64,000 nucleotides of DNA, taken from contig NZ_JAFBGL010000009.1 of assembly GCF_016811075.1 (NCBI RefSeq), positions 1-64,000 of the forward strand, in the 5' to 3' direction. Each line of letters opens with the position of its first letter. The stretch's first letter is position 1. Below the pieces are notes generated by a model. The model saw nothing but the letters and a program-made list of their open reading frames with translations. It was not told where the DNA came from and searched no databases. Both the position numbers and the translations under genes were made by a program. Source of the DNA: Oceaniferula flava (GTDB taxonomy: Bacteria > Verrucomicrobiota > Verrucomicrobiia > Verrucomicrobiales > Akkermansiaceae). Positions 45,931-55,503 of the stretch are shown here, in pieces.

Positions 45931-48345
45931 TTATCGACGTTGTTGTTGGAATGGAACACTGTGAATGATTCCACGGATTAAACTATGGGCAGTATAATCG
46001 TCTTTCTGGAGCTGCGACAGCACTTTATCGATATGCAGTCGATCGAGCCTGCCGATGCCCCGACCGGTGGCGTAGGTCATCATCTTAATGGTCAGGCAGC
46101 GGAGGAATTCATCGCGCTTACCATGGAGGATGACCTGGCGCAGCGACTCGGCATTTTCTAACTTCTCACCGGTGACCAGCTGGCCGGTGGTGTCGATGGC
46201 TTCGCCTTTCACGGACTCGCGATAGATGCCGATGGCGTTGTAATTTTCAAAGGCGAAACCGATGGGGTCCATCAGATTGTGGCAGCCGGCGCAGGCGGTC
46301 TTGCTGCGGTGTAGTTCCAGTTGTTCACGCACGCTCATTTTTTTGCCCTTGTGGCGGGCGTCTTCCAGCTGCGGAAGCTCCGGTGGTGGCGGCGGCGGGG
46401 TGATATCGAGAATGTTTTCGAGGATGAACTTGCCGCGCAGCACCGGCGAGGTCCGGTTCGGCTGTGAAGTCACGGTGAGAATGGAGGCATGGCCGAGAAT
46501 GCCACGGCGCGGAGTGCCAGCCATGCTGACGCGGCGGAAGTGATCGCCCGAGACGCCGGGGATGTCATAGATCTCAGCGAGGCGCTCGTTGATGAAGCTG
46601 TAATCGGCATCCAGAAATTCCAGCAGGTTGCGGTCGCCCCGCAGAATATGGTCCGCGAGCATCTCGGTCTCGCGGCGCATGGCATCGGCGAGGCTGGGGG
46701 TGTATTCGCGGAAGCGTTTTCGGTTTGGCGTGATGGCGGCAAGGCTGCGGAGCTCCAGCCACTGACCGGCGAAGTTCTCGACCATCTGTTTCGACCTCGG
46801 GTCCTGCAGCATGCGGGTGATCTGTGCATCGAGCTGCTGGCGAAGTTGTTGGCGATCAGCCAAGGCTAACAATTCTTCGTCTGGCATGGTGCTCCATAGG
46901 AAATACGACAGTCGGGAGGCGAGGGCGTGCTCGCTGATGGGGGCCGGTTTCTGACTGGATTTTGCGGCAGCCGTATCCGGAGCAATGAAGAGGAAGGACG
47001 GGGAGACTAACATCGCCTGCAGGGTCGATTTGATCCCGGAGCTGATGGAGTTTTCAGTCTGGGCAATTTTCTCCGTGAGCACCAGATAGTGATCGATTTC
47101 CTCCCGGTTAGGGGGACGGCGGAAGGCGCGGCGTGCGAAATTTTTCAGGACGGCGCGGGCGTAGGCTCGGTCGTCTTGGCCCGGGGCGTGGGGGATGAAG
47201 ATCTGGCGATGGGCGAGGGGTTTCTGGCGTTTAATTCCTAGGGGGCCTTCAAGGCGGACGCGGTGAATCATCAGATTGCGGTCGCGGCGTTTCGGATCCT
47301 CGTGCTTGGGGTCATAAAAATCTCTGGGGAAATCGAGGGTGATCTCGGTGCTGCCGGCGGGGAGATCCAGCTCGACCGAAAACTCTTTTTCCGCATGCAG
47401 TTCGTTTTTTACTTCGAAATTGGCCACCTGTTCCTTGTCCACGATGATGTCCAGCGGGGTTGCTTCCGGGCCGGCTTGGCTGGCGGAGGCGGTGACCACC
47501 AGCCGGTAGCTGCCCGCTTGCCTCAGCTTGGGCGTCACATGCGCGCTGCTGCGGATGTAGAGGAAGGTGCCGTCGCCAATGCGTTTGCCGCCACCTGTGA
47601 TGTCGCGCGCTTTGAAGTGGATGACCTTGGGTGGCATCGGACCTAACACGATCGCTTCGTCCAGTGCCTTTTCTGCGGCGCGGAGATATTTATCGATGTG
47701 TGCCGGCGAGATGCTGAGTGCGCTGCCGTTGTTGTCGAAACCGTGGCTGGAGTCGTCCGGCGGCAGCAGTTCCCGCACGGGAATGGTTATGCCGAGCAGA
47801 TCCTTGATGGTGTTCTGGTATTCGATTCTGTTCATCCGCCGCATGACGCTGTGGCCAGGGTCGGTGGTGGAAGCGGGGAAGATGGCTTTGTTGATCCAGT
47901 TGACCAGCTGGTGCCGTTCCTTGGCCTCCGGCTGCTCTTCCTCGGGCGGCGGCATCAGGTGGTAATCGGTGCGGGTGAGAATGTGTTCCCAGACTTTCGG
48001 GTCCTTGCGCATGCTGGCCAGGTCCGGATATTCATCGAGGTCCAGAGAGCCCTTGCTCATGCCGTCGCCATGGCAATCGTAGCAGTAGTATTCCAACATC
48101 GGTTTGATGTCTTTGTTCCACTCGTCCATCAGCGGTTGGTCGCCGTGCACCTGTGCTGGCGCTGGGGTGGTCACGCTTTCCTCCGTTTCGACCTCTGTTT
48201 CGACCGCCATCACCGGTTCGGGTAAGCTCGGTAGCAGGAACCAGCCCGCGACTGCCGCGAGGGAAATCGAGACAAGACTGAGCCAGGTGCTGCTTTTCGC
48301 CAAAAACATCTTGCTGGGTGCATACGCAGGTTCGGGCGTATGCAT
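45931..48345 (-). CDS. DUF1592-type multidomain protein with cytochrome c-like motifs
   Basis: An 804-residue exported protein. After an N-terminal membrane anchor or signal (residues ~12-36) comes a planctomycete cytochrome c-like segment with the haem-binding motif CYDCHGDGMSKG. Next are DUF1587 (~165-230), a beta-rich middle, then DUF1595, DUF1592, DUF1588 and DUF1585 in order to the C-terminus. A second CxxCH, CAGCHNLMDPIGFAFENY, lies in the DUF1588 part. Two potential haem sites suggest electron transfer outside the cytoplasm. ATG 48345 is used; ATG 48309 is possible. It is paired with the DUF1552 gene, 20 bases downstream. The substrate is unknown. Confidence 0.9.
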   Translation of the reverse strand: MHTPEPAYAPSKMFLAKSSTWLSLVSISLAAVAGWFLLPSLPEPVMAVETEVETEESVTTPAPAQVHGDQPLMDEWNKDIKPMLEYYCYDCHGDGMSKGSLDLDEYPDLASMRKDPKVWEHILTRTDYHLMPPPEEEQPEAKERHQLVNWINKAIFPASTTDPGHSVMRRMNRIEYQNTIKDLLGITIPVRELLPPDDSSHGFDNNGSALSISPAHIDKYLRAAEKALDEAIVLGPMPPKVIHFKARDITGGGKRIGDGTFLYIRSSAHVTPKLRQAGSYRLVVTASASQAGPEATPLDIIVDKEQVANFEVKNELHAEKEFSVELDLPAGSTEITLDFPRDFYDPKHEDPKRRDRNLMIHRVRLEGPLGIKRQKPLAHRQIFIPHAPGQDDRAYARAVLKNFARRAFRRPPNREEIDHYLVLTEKIAQTENSISSGIKSTLQAMLVSPSFLFIAPDTAAAKSSQKPAPISEHALASRLSYFLWSTMPDEELLALADRQQLRQQLDAQITRMLQDPRSKQMVENFAGQWLELRSLAAITPNRKRFREYTPSLADAMRRETEMLADHILRGDRNLLEFLDADYSFINERLAEIYDIPGVSGDHFRRVSMAGTPRRGILGHASILTVTSQPNRTSPVLRGKFILENILDITPPPPPPELPQLEDARHKGKKMSVREQLELHRSKTACAGCHNLMDPIGFAFENYNAIGIYRESVKGEAIDTTGQLVTGEKLENAESLRQVILHGKRDEFLRCLTIKMMTYATGRGIGRLDRLHIDKVLSQLQKDDYTAHSLIRGIIHSVPFQQQRR

Positions 48346-48402
48346 TACAAAGAATACGGAGAAATCCAGTCCGCTGGCGTGGAGCGGTGCAAGCGGACGG
48401 GC

Positions 48403-49248
48403 TTACAGGTATTCCATGGGCTCAATATAACCCAGATCGCTGACAAAGGCATCCATGGAATTGAGCACGATTTCGAAGTGCTTGGCGCTGACGTTGAAGT
48501 TGAAAAAGCTGTGGTTCGCGGCTTCAAAATCGATCAGTTCACAGGCGTTCTTTTTTCGCTTCATCACCTTGGTGAATTTCTGCACCTGCTCGAAGGGCAC
48601 AATGGTGTCGGATTTTCCATGGAGAAAGAGGCTGGGGACCAGGCGTCGGCGAATGTGGCTTGAGGGGCTGAGCTTGGTCGCCGTTTTCAGATCCGGGAAG
48701 CGACCGCTCTCGATGCCTTTGCGCGTGGTGTTGACCAGTGCGCTGAGTGCGATCACCGCTTGGGGGCGTGGGTTGTATCCTTCGACCTCCAAGACCTCCG
48801 GTTGCATGGCGAGGGAGAGAGCCATGTGCGCACCCGATGCGGCGCCTACAGCGACGATACGTTCCGGGTCGATGCCCAGGCTGGCGTGGTTGTGGCGCAT
48901 CCACAGCATGGCCATCTGAGCGTCTTCGAAGGCGTCGACCGGACTGGCGTTGTGCTTCGGCCCAATGCGATACTCCACCGTGATGGCCACCATGCCTCGG
49001 CTGGCGAAGTGCATGCAGTGCGGCGCAAACTGAGTGGGCATGCTGACGTCCCAAAGGCCGCCGTGGAAAAAGATGATCGCCGGTTTCGGCTCGTCCACCG
49101 AATGATTGGGCGGGTTGAAGCAGTAGGCGTTCAGCTGACAGCCGTTTTCAACTTGGTAAACATGAGTCTGAGCGTCTTTGAGAAGTTCACGTTCGCGTTG
49201 TTCTAACAGTGGCTCGGTAGGCGCGCTGTTCTGAGAAAGGGTATCCAT
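48403..49248 (-). CDS. alpha/beta-hydrolase (esterase/lipase-like), nucleophile position altered
   Basis: A 281-residue soluble alpha/beta-hydrolase related to the BD-FAE and acetyl-esterase group. The oxyanion motif is FFHGGLWDV, the Asp is in HGKSDTIVPFEQ and the His in EAANHSFFNF. The nucleophile elbow, usually GGSAGGH, reads VGAASGAHMAL: the Ser is displaced by one residue and Ala stands in the normal place. Activity is therefore doubtful unless the loop is shifted. The ATG at 49248 is preferred; an upstream TTG would add 18 residues. It lies 57 bases upstream of the DUF1592 gene on the same strand. Confidence 0.8.
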   Translation of the reverse strand: MDTLSQNSAPTEPLLEQRERELLKDAQTHVYQVENGCQLNAYCFNPPNHSVDEPKPAIIFFHGGLWDVSMPTQFAPHCMHFASRGMVAITVEYRIGPKHNASPVDAFEDAQMAMLWMRHNHASLGIDPERIVAVGAASGAHMALSLAMQPEVLEVEGYNPRPQAVIALSALVNTTRKGIESGRFPDLKTATKLSPSSHIRRRLVPSLFLHGKSDTIVPFEQVQKFTKVMKRKKNACELIDFEAANHSFFNFNVSAKHFEIVLNSMDAFVSDLGYIEPMEYL

Positions 49249-49343
49249 GTCGATCGAGTATTTCCGCCACTTCTCGCCGCAATGGGGGGCTTTGGAGAGC
49301 AAGTGCTAAGAAATGGTTTGCCCTTGTCTGGATTTATTGTCCA

Positions 49344-50273
49344 ATGGAAAGCGTGAAACGGATGCAATTAATTCTCTTGACCTCGGTCGCCCTTCTTTCG
49401 CTTGGCATGGGTTCCAAGCTTTCCGCCCAGGCCGCCAGCGGTCAGCCATCGGCTGCCTTGGCGCAAAACCTCCAGAACGTCTATCAATACTGGCGCAATG
49501 CCATGGTGGGTAAGAACTACAATGCCTGGAAACAATCCACCGCCGAGCACCGGAAACTCGCCATTCAGAATCGCATCCTCTCGGAAAAAGGCCGTTTCCC
49601 CACTGATATCTTCAAAACACCAACCCCTCCGCCATCGATCAACGGGCTGAAGTTGCTGCGCGCTAACAGTCAGGGGGTGACCGCGAAGCTCATCTACTTC
49701 GGTAAGGTGGACTTCGGTATCGGCGGGCAACCGACGGATAACATACTGGTGCTCAACTTTGTGTATCAAAATCGTGGCTGGAAATACGACAATGCGGAGT
49801 TCGTCAATCTGAGTGTCTTGAAGGATGTGCGGAAACAGATTCAGTCTGGAAACCTCAGCTACCTCGATGATGCCGCGTTTAAGCCGAACGGTAAAATTCC
49901 GCAGAACCCCATCGTGGTTCGTGCGGCAAAATACATCACCAAGGTATACGCCTTCTGCCCGGGCCGCGAGGTCAAGGTCTCGATCAATAGCCTGAGCAAG
50001 CACCGCTTCCAGGACACCCAGCAGGCGGAAGTGGTGATCGGTGGCGGTCGCGATGGCGTTAATTCCATCTGGTATTCCATCAAGGATCTGCCCGGCTACA
50101 AGGGCGACGATCCTTTGACCCTGCGGGTCTATGTTTTCTCCCAAATCAATGGGGTGAAACCGGTGAAGGTGTTTCAGTATCAGGTGGAAAAGGGTAAGAA
50201 ACCCAAGGCCACCGGCAGTGAGCGTTTCACCATCGATGCCGCCACCGCAGCCAAGGTGCTGGGGCGCCGATAG
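49344..50273 (+). CDS. hypothetical secreted protein
   Basis: A 309-residue protein with a signal peptide (hydrophobic stretch LILLTSVALLSLGMG, cleaved near KLSAQA). No family is recognised. It begins with a helical segment (LAQNLQNVYQYWRNAMVGKN) and then becomes beta-rich, with several repeated-looking strands but no clear repeat unit. Two residues of Cys are absent except one at YAFCPGREV. It stands before the haem genes, 78 bases away, but nothing indicates a haem role. Confidence 0.6.
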   Translation: MESVKRMQLILLTSVALLSLGMGSKLSAQAASGQPSAALAQNLQNVYQYWRNAMVGKNYNAWKQSTAEHRKLAIQNRILSEKGRFPTDIFKTPTPPPSINGLKLLRANSQGVTAKLIYFGKVDFGIGGQPTDNILVLNFVYQNRGWKYDNAEFVNLSVLKDVRKQIQSGNLSYLDDAAFKPNGKIPQNPIVVRAAKYITKVYAFCPGREVKVSINSLSKHRFQDTQQAEVVIGGGRDGVNSIWYSIKDLPGYKGDDPLTLRVYVFSQINGVKPVKVFQYQVEKGKKPKATGSERFTIDAATAAKVLGRR

Positions 50274-50351
50274 ACCCCTGCGGACTCCGCAGATTCTGTC
50301 AATGTCACCGCAATCTCGGATATCGGCTTGAATAAATGCCGGTGGAGGTGC

Positions 50352-51134
50352 ATGGAGTCTCCCGCCATGGATATCTGGATGCTCATCATCGCCACCATAC
50401 TCGCAGCGGCTGCCGCTGTGCAGGGCGCGAGCTATGTGCACCGTGGTGTGCGCTCGCGCTGGACCATGGTCTGGATGTTACTCAGTTTCATGGCGCAGCT
50501 GGTTTTACTGGGGATGCGTGGCGAGATGCGTGGTGCCTGCCCGCTGGGCGATACCGGCGAGGCCATGATCTTCTCCGCCTGGTCGCTGACCCTGCTCTAC
50601 CTGATGGTCGGTTCTGTCTTCCGTCTGTCGCTGCTGGGTGTGTTCACCGCGCCCTTGGTCGCCTTTTTATTAGCCGTGGCGCTGATTCCCGGCATGCTGG
50701 ATCCGAATCCACCACACGTCGATCACATCGACCCCTGGGGCGAGAGCCACGCGGCATTTTCCGTGCTGGCCTACGGCGCACTCGGCTTGGCCGCCGTCGC
50801 TGGGATGATGTTCCTCGCCTTGAACCGTCGCTTGAAGGATGCCGACATGCAGAACGGCTTGTTCAAAAATCTGCCACCCGTCCGTGAGCTGAACCGCGTG
50901 GTCATGCGGCTCCTCGTGCTCGGCTTTTCCATTCTGACCTTGGGGATCATTTGCGGCTTGATGATGGAGCGCGCGGAGACCCTGAGCACCCACTTAATCG
51001 TCGCCGTCTTCCAGTGGCTGGCTTATGCCGTGTTATTGTTCATCGAGTGGCGACGGGGGATGCCACCCAGGAAGTTGTCCCTGGCGGCGGTGATCTTGTT
51101 TATCCTTTCATTATTGATTTTCCCGCTGCTCTAA
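50352..51134 (+). CDS. hemX: CcsA/HemX-like membrane protein
   Basis: A 260-residue integral membrane protein with about eight hydrophobic segments, of the cytochrome c assembly/HemX family. In many bacteria hemX lies directly before hemA and affects the amount of glutamyl-tRNA reductase. The segment ending SHAAFSVLAYGALGLAAVAG carries the conserved His, but the Trp-rich WWD motif of true CcsA haem handlers is not seen, favouring HemX. ATG 50352 has the Shine-Dalgarno GGAGG five bases upstream, so the TTG at 50328 is not used. hemA starts 14 bases after the stop. Confidence 0.82.
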   Translation: MESPAMDIWMLIIATILAAAAAVQGASYVHRGVRSRWTMVWMLLSFMAQLVLLGMRGEMRGACPLGDTGEAMIFSAWSLTLLYLMVGSVFRLSLLGVFTAPLVAFLLAVALIPGMLDPNPPHVDHIDPWGESHAAFSVLAYGALGLAAVAGMMFLALNRRLKDADMQNGLFKNLPPVRELNRVVMRLLVLGFSILTLGIICGLMMERAETLSTHLIVAVFQWLAYAVLLFIEWRRGMPPRKLSLAAVILFILSLLIFPLL

Positions 51135-51148
51135 GCGGATTTTGTTAG

Positions 51149-52135
51149 ATGGAACTTGTTTGTCTTGGATTGAATCATGAAACCGCACCTGTCGAGGTGA
51201 GGGAGCACTTTGCCGTGGCCGCTGATGCCCTGGGGGAAAAAGCCCGCGAAATCATCGAGCTGAGCACCATCGCCGAGAGTGTGGTGCTATCCACCTGCAA
51301 CCGGATGGAAATATACGTCGCCGCCGAACACGCCGATTACGGAGCGAAAATCCTCAACGAACATCTCGCCAGCAGCCACAGCGAGGTGGCCATGGAGCAC
51401 CTCTATCAGAAAACTGGCGATGAGGCGAAGCTCCACCTGTTCCGACTCGTCTGCGGTCTCGATTCCATGGTCTTGGGCGAGACCGAGATCTTTGGTCAGG
51501 TGAAACAGGCTTACCAGCAAGCGCTCGCCTCCGGTGCCACCAAGGGGGTGCTGAACAAACTTTTCCAAAAGTCGTTTTCCGTGGGGAAACGCATCCGAAC
51601 GCACACTAGCATCCAAAAAGGGCAGACATCCGTCGGCAGCGTCGCCGTGGATCTGGCCGCGAAGATTTTTGGCAATCTCAAGGGTAGCCATGTGATGGTC
51701 ATTGGGGCGGGGGAAATGAGCCGTCAGGTCGCCCGCAGCATGCTCTCACGCGGTGCCACCGATCTCACCGTGACGAACCGGACCAATCAACGCGCGGTCG
51801 AGCTGGCCGAGGAGTTGGGGGGCGAGGCAGTGCCATTCGACTGCTGGGAAGGCACGCTGGCTACCGCAGATGTCATCGTATCGTCCACCGGTGCGTCCGA
51901 GCCGGTGCTGACCGCCAGCCAGATCGAGGCGGTGCGTCGCAAGCGGAAATACCGGCCGCTTTTCCTGATTGATATCGCCGTGCCGCGTGACATCGAGGCT
52001 GCGGTGGGTGAAATCGATGAAGTCTATCTTTACGACATCGATAAATTACAGCAACTTGCTTCCGAGGCCAGAGAGTCTCGCGCTCAGCAAGTCCGAATTT
52101 GCGAAGAGATGATCCAAGAGGAAATCAAACCATGA
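51149..52135 (+). CDS. hemA: glutamyl-tRNA reductase, short form
   Basis: First enzyme of the C5 haem pathway: reduces glutamyl-tRNA to glutamate-1-semialdehyde. The catalytic Cys lies in STCNRMEIYVA (near residue 50), and the NADPH domain shows VMVIGAGEMSRQVARSML and TVTNRTNQRA. The protein has only 328 residues against about 420 in most bacteria. It ends in the linker after VYLYDIDKLQQL, so the C-terminal dimerisation domain is missing. Chlamydial enzymes are similarly short. The stop overlaps the hemC start as ATGA, so the end is genuine and not a frameshift remnant. Confidence 0.93.
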   Translation: MELVCLGLNHETAPVEVREHFAVAADALGEKAREIIELSTIAESVVLSTCNRMEIYVAAEHADYGAKILNEHLASSHSEVAMEHLYQKTGDEAKLHLFRLVCGLDSMVLGETEIFGQVKQAYQQALASGATKGVLNKLFQKSFSVGKRIRTHTSIQKGQTSVGSVAVDLAAKIFGNLKGSHVMVIGAGEMSRQVARSMLSRGATDLTVTNRTNQRAVELAEELGGEAVPFDCWEGTLATADVIVSSTGASEPVLTASQIEAVRRKRKYRPLFLIDIAVPRDIEAAVGEIDEVYLYDIDKLQQLASEARESRAQQVRICEEMIQEEIKP

Positions 52136-53055
52136 AACCATTAATCATAGGCACCCGCGGCAGCGCCCTGGCGCTCGCTCAGGCGGAAATGACTGAGGCC
52201 GCCCTGCGTGCCCAATTTCCAGACCGCGAAATCGTTCGTCAGGTGATCACCACCACTGGCGATCGCCGCACCGATGTGCCGCTTTCCGAGGTGGCCAAAT
52301 CCGAGGGTGTTATTGATAAGGGAGTGTTCATCAAGGAGCTGGAAGTGGCTCTGGAAAATGGCGAGATCGATATCGCCGTGCACAGCATGAAGGATGTGCC
52401 TACCGTGCTGGCGGACCATTTTGCCATCGTCGGGGCGCTCGAGCGTGCTCCGGTGAACGACGTCATCGTGTCCCAAGCCCCCGGCGGCTTACTCGCTCTT
52501 CCTGAAGGATCCACTGTGGCCACCAGCAGCGTGCGCCGTCAACGACAGCTCAAGTGGATGCGGCCTGACCTCAAAGTGGTCGATATCCGCGGCAACGTTC
52601 CCACTCGGATGCAGAAGCTGCGCGACCAGGATGACATCGATGCCATCATGCTGGCCGAGGCCGGTTTGGTGCGCTTGGGTTATAACCTGGGTGAGGAAAT
52701 CGACGGCCTGCACGCGGTTCCGCTGGACACACTTCGTTTTTACCCCGCCGCAGGGCAGGGGATTGTCGGGTTTGAAATCCGTAAGGACGACGACGACGCC
52801 CGCGCCTGCGCCGAGGCGATCACTCACCAGCCCTCGATGACTCTCTGCCGCGCCGAGCGCGAGTTCCTTCGTCTGCTCGATGCCGGCTGTCACACCCCGG
52901 TCGGTGTGCGCTCGCACATTCAAGGTGCTCGTTTGCAGATGTTAGGTCGGGTGTTCGATGAGCACAGCGATGCCAATCCCACCGAGGCCAGCGTCTCCGG
53001 ACCATCCAATGTGCCGGAGCAGGTGGCTCTCGAACTTTTCAATAACCTCGCATGA
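52132..53055 (+). CDS. hemC: porphobilinogen deaminase (hydroxymethylbilane synthase)
   Basis: Condenses four porphobilinogen units to hydroxymethylbilane. The 307-residue product starts MKPLIIGTRGSALALAQAEM. Substrate residues are visible in KSEGVIDKGVFIKELEVAL and VHSMKDVPT, and the cofactor-bearing Cys in RLLDAGCHTPVGV near residue 247. The start at 52132 overlaps the hemA stop by ATGA, and the stop overlaps the following gene by ATGA, so all three are translationally coupled. Confidence 0.97.
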   Translation: MKPLIIGTRGSALALAQAEMTEAALRAQFPDREIVRQVITTTGDRRTDVPLSEVAKSEGVIDKGVFIKELEVALENGEIDIAVHSMKDVPTVLADHFAIVGALERAPVNDVIVSQAPGGLLALPEGSTVATSSVRRQRQLKWMRPDLKVVDIRGNVPTRMQKLRDQDDIDAIMLAEAGLVRLGYNLGEEIDGLHAVPLDTLRFYPAAGQGIVGFEIRKDDDDARACAEAITHQPSMTLCRAEREFLRLLDAGCHTPVGVRSHIQGARLQMLGRVFDEHSDANPTEASVSGPSNVPEQVALELFNNLA

Positions 53056-54554
53056 AGGGAATCTGCTACCTGACCGGTGCTGGACCGGGAAATATCGGCC
53101 TGGTGACCTTAAAGGCGCAGCAGTGCATCGCTGAAGCCGATGTGCTGGTTTACGATGCCCTGAGCAGTGCTGAACTGCTGACTTGGACGAAAAGCGACTG
53201 CGAACAAATCGACGTCGGCAAGCGCGCTAAGTGCCACAAAATGCGCCAGGAGGAAATCAATCAGCTGCTCGTGGACAAGGTGCGCGAGGGCAAGGTGGTG
53301 GTCCGACTGAAAGGCGGCGACCCGATGATCTTTGGTCGTGGGGGCGAAGAGGCAGCAGCGCTGGCGGAAGCCGGTCTGAAGTTTGAAATCATCCCCGGTA
53401 TCTCATCGGCATTTGCCGGTCCCACCTACGCGGGTATCCCTCTGACGCACCGCGAATATGGGGCGCAGTTGACCTTGTTCTCCGGCCACGAAGCTGAGGG
53501 GAAAACCGAGGGAGGCGTCGATTACGAAGCCCTGGCCAAAACCCCGGGCACCAAGGTCTTTCTCATGGGCGTGGCCCGCATCCGCGATATTTGCGCGAAT
53601 CTGATGCAGCATGGCGCCACTCCCGAAACCCCCATCGCCCTGACACGCTGGGCGAGCACGGGCCGACAAAAAACCCTCACCGGAACGCTGGCAACGATCG
53701 CGGACCTCGTGGAGGAACACAATTTCAAGGCTCCCGCTGTGGGAGTCATTGGCAACATCATCAAAGAAATGGAAAAAATCACATGGCATGAAGATCGTCC
53801 GCTGCACGGAAAACGTATCGTCGTTACCCGCAGCCAGGAGCAAGCTAGCGGACTGGTCAACGAACTCACCGCGCTCGGAGCCGATGTGCTCGAGCTCCCC
53901 GTGCTACGCATCGTCGATCCCGAGGACAAACGTGATTTCGCCGAGCTGGTCGCCAGCGCCCACACCTACGATTGGTTGGTGTTCAGCAGCACCAATGGCG
54001 TGCGTCGCTTCTTCGATGGCTTTTTCTCTATCTATAAAGACGCCCGCAGCATCGGTGGCGTGAAGATTGCTGTGGTCGGCCCCGGCACCCAGCAGGCCGT
54101 GGAGGAATACCGCTTTGCCGCCGATCTGGTGCCCGAAAAACACATCGCCGAAGGGCTGGTGGATGCCTTCAAGGACGAACACGATATCGAGAACCAGACC
54201 ATCCTCTGGGTCCGACCCAAAAACGCCCGCTCCGTCATCACCGATGGTTTGAACGAGCAGCGCGCCATCGTCGATGAATGCGTCGCCTACAGCATCGAAG
54301 CCGAAACCTCCGATCCCACGGGCGCTGCCGAGCGCTTCCGGAGTGAGGGCGCCGATCTGGTGACCTTCACCAGCTCCTCAACGGCACGCTTTTTCCACGA
54401 TCTCGATCTGCCATGGCCAGACGGCTGCAAGGCCGCGAGCATTGGCCCGATCACCAGCGCCAAGCTCAATGAACTCGGCAAAACCGACATCGTCGAAGCC
54501 GAGGACCACAACATTGAAGGCTTGGTCAAAACCATCGTGGAAACCCTGAGCTAG
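53052..54554 (+). CDS. cobA-hemD: uroporphyrinogen-III methyltransferase/synthase fusion (CobA-HemD)
   Basis: A 500-residue two-domain enzyme. The N-terminal half (residues ~1-245) is S-adenosylmethionine uroporphyrinogen-III C-methyltransferase, with TGAGPGNIGLVTLKA, VRLKGGDPMIFGRGGEE and GISSAFAGPTYAGIPLTHR. The C-terminal half (~250-500) is uroporphyrinogen-III synthase, with VVTRSQEQASGLVNEL and TFTSSSTARFF. The fusion channels hydroxymethylbilane from HemC to uroporphyrinogen III and on to precorrin-2, the branch to sirohaem and cobalamin. Sirohaem is needed by the CysI gene 6 kb downstream. The start overlaps the hemC stop. Confidence 0.95.
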   Translation: MKGICYLTGAGPGNIGLVTLKAQQCIAEADVLVYDALSSAELLTWTKSDCEQIDVGKRAKCHKMRQEEINQLLVDKVREGKVVVRLKGGDPMIFGRGGEEAAALAEAGLKFEIIPGISSAFAGPTYAGIPLTHREYGAQLTLFSGHEAEGKTEGGVDYEALAKTPGTKVFLMGVARIRDICANLMQHGATPETPIALTRWASTGRQKTLTGTLATIADLVEEHNFKAPAVGVIGNIIKEMEKITWHEDRPLHGKRIVVTRSQEQASGLVNELTALGADVLELPVLRIVDPEDKRDFAELVASAHTYDWLVFSSTNGVRRFFDGFFSIYKDARSIGGVKIAVVGPGTQQAVEEYRFAADLVPEKHIAEGLVDAFKDEHDIENQTILWVRPKNARSVITDGLNEQRAIVDECVAYSIEAETSDPTGAAERFRSEGADLVTFTSSSTARFFHDLDLPWPDGCKAASIGPITSAKLNELGKTDIVEAEDHNIEGLVKTIVETLS

Positions 54555-54719
54555 TGGCTTGGGATTAAGTTTCTGACATGGTCATAGAGAGGGATGATCC
54601 CTCCCGAAATTAGCAGTCGTTGCGAGCGAGTCGGGGTTACATTTAGTGAGGCTAAGTAATGAACAAATGTTTACTTTTCCTCTTTGATCCATCGCTCTCG
54701 CTGTGTAACTTTTGCTCCA

Positions 54720-55301
54720 ATGATCATGCGTTGGCAAAAACCTCTTACCATCGGCTTCCTGTCGATGGCGATCATGTCGGGTAGCTCCTTGGCTGCCCAG
54801 ACAGTGATTGACGGGGTTTTGACCGATGATTTGACGGACCTGTCCTATTTCACCGCTCCGCTCAATATGTCGCTGGAGCTCGTCGCTTCCGGCGTGGCCA
54901 TGACATCGGATGTGCCGAGCGTGGATCGATTGGTTGATTGGAAAATCGATGGCACCACGCGGTTGAATCTTTCCAGCTTCGGCTCCATTCAGGTGACTCC
55001 TGAGCAACAAATCGTCGATGGCGAATGGCAGCTCTGGGTGCTCTATTACACCGATACCGGCAGCTTCTTGAGTGAGGTCAATCTGCAGCCGTTCACCACC
55101 TCTACGGATACCTTCAGTGCCGATTTAAGCAGCACGGCTCCCGTGGATGCCGATGAGTTTTTTCTTCGCTTCCGAATCAAAGAGGCCGTGGGTGACGGCT
55201 TCACCTTTTCAGAGATTCAAGCCGCCCCAGTGCCCGAGCCCAGCACCGCGTTGTTAGGACTCGCCAGCCTCGCTCTGATCTTCCGCCGCTCACGCGCCTA
55301 A
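54720..55301 (+). CDS. PEP-CTERM sorted protein
   Basis: A 193-residue exported protein. The signal peptide has a hydrophobic core (TIGFLSMAIMSGSSLAAQ). The beta-rich middle has no family resemblance. The C-terminus shows the full exosortase signal: VPEPSTALLGLASLALIF followed by RRSRA, i.e. the PEP motif, a membrane helix and a basic tail. Such proteins are processed by exosortase and tied to exopolysaccharide. No exosortase gene is in the window. The ATG at 54720 (MIMRWQKP) is preferred over an upstream TTG; another ATG follows two codons later. Confidence 0.8.
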   Translation: MIMRWQKPLTIGFLSMAIMSGSSLAAQTVIDGVLTDDLTDLSYFTAPLNMSLELVASGVAMTSDVPSVDRLVDWKIDGTTRLNLSSFGSIQVTPEQQIVDGEWQLWVLYYTDTGSFLSEVNLQPFTTSTDTFSADLSSTAPVDADEFFLRFRIKEAVGDGFTFSEIQAAPVPEPSTALLGLASLALIFRRSRA

Positions 55302-55503
55302 ACCCCTCGTGCCGATCAACGGCGGAGTTTTACCTCATGGCCATCAAGTTCGGAGAAGTCCCGCAGAATTTCGCATGTTTAGCGTCTTTTGCGATCAAAG
55401 AGTGGCACGTAGAAGCACCGTAACATTCAGGACCTTTTGCCGTGTCCGTGCTTTCCTCCGCCTGAATTAGCTCGGCACGTTATTGCAACTCGGATGGAAG
55501 CAA

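Noticed and set aside
54589-54603. A GAGGGAT/ATCCCTC palindrome after cobA-hemD
   Set aside because: The two arms are separated by a single base, so it cannot fold as a hairpin with a normal loop, and no T-run follows.
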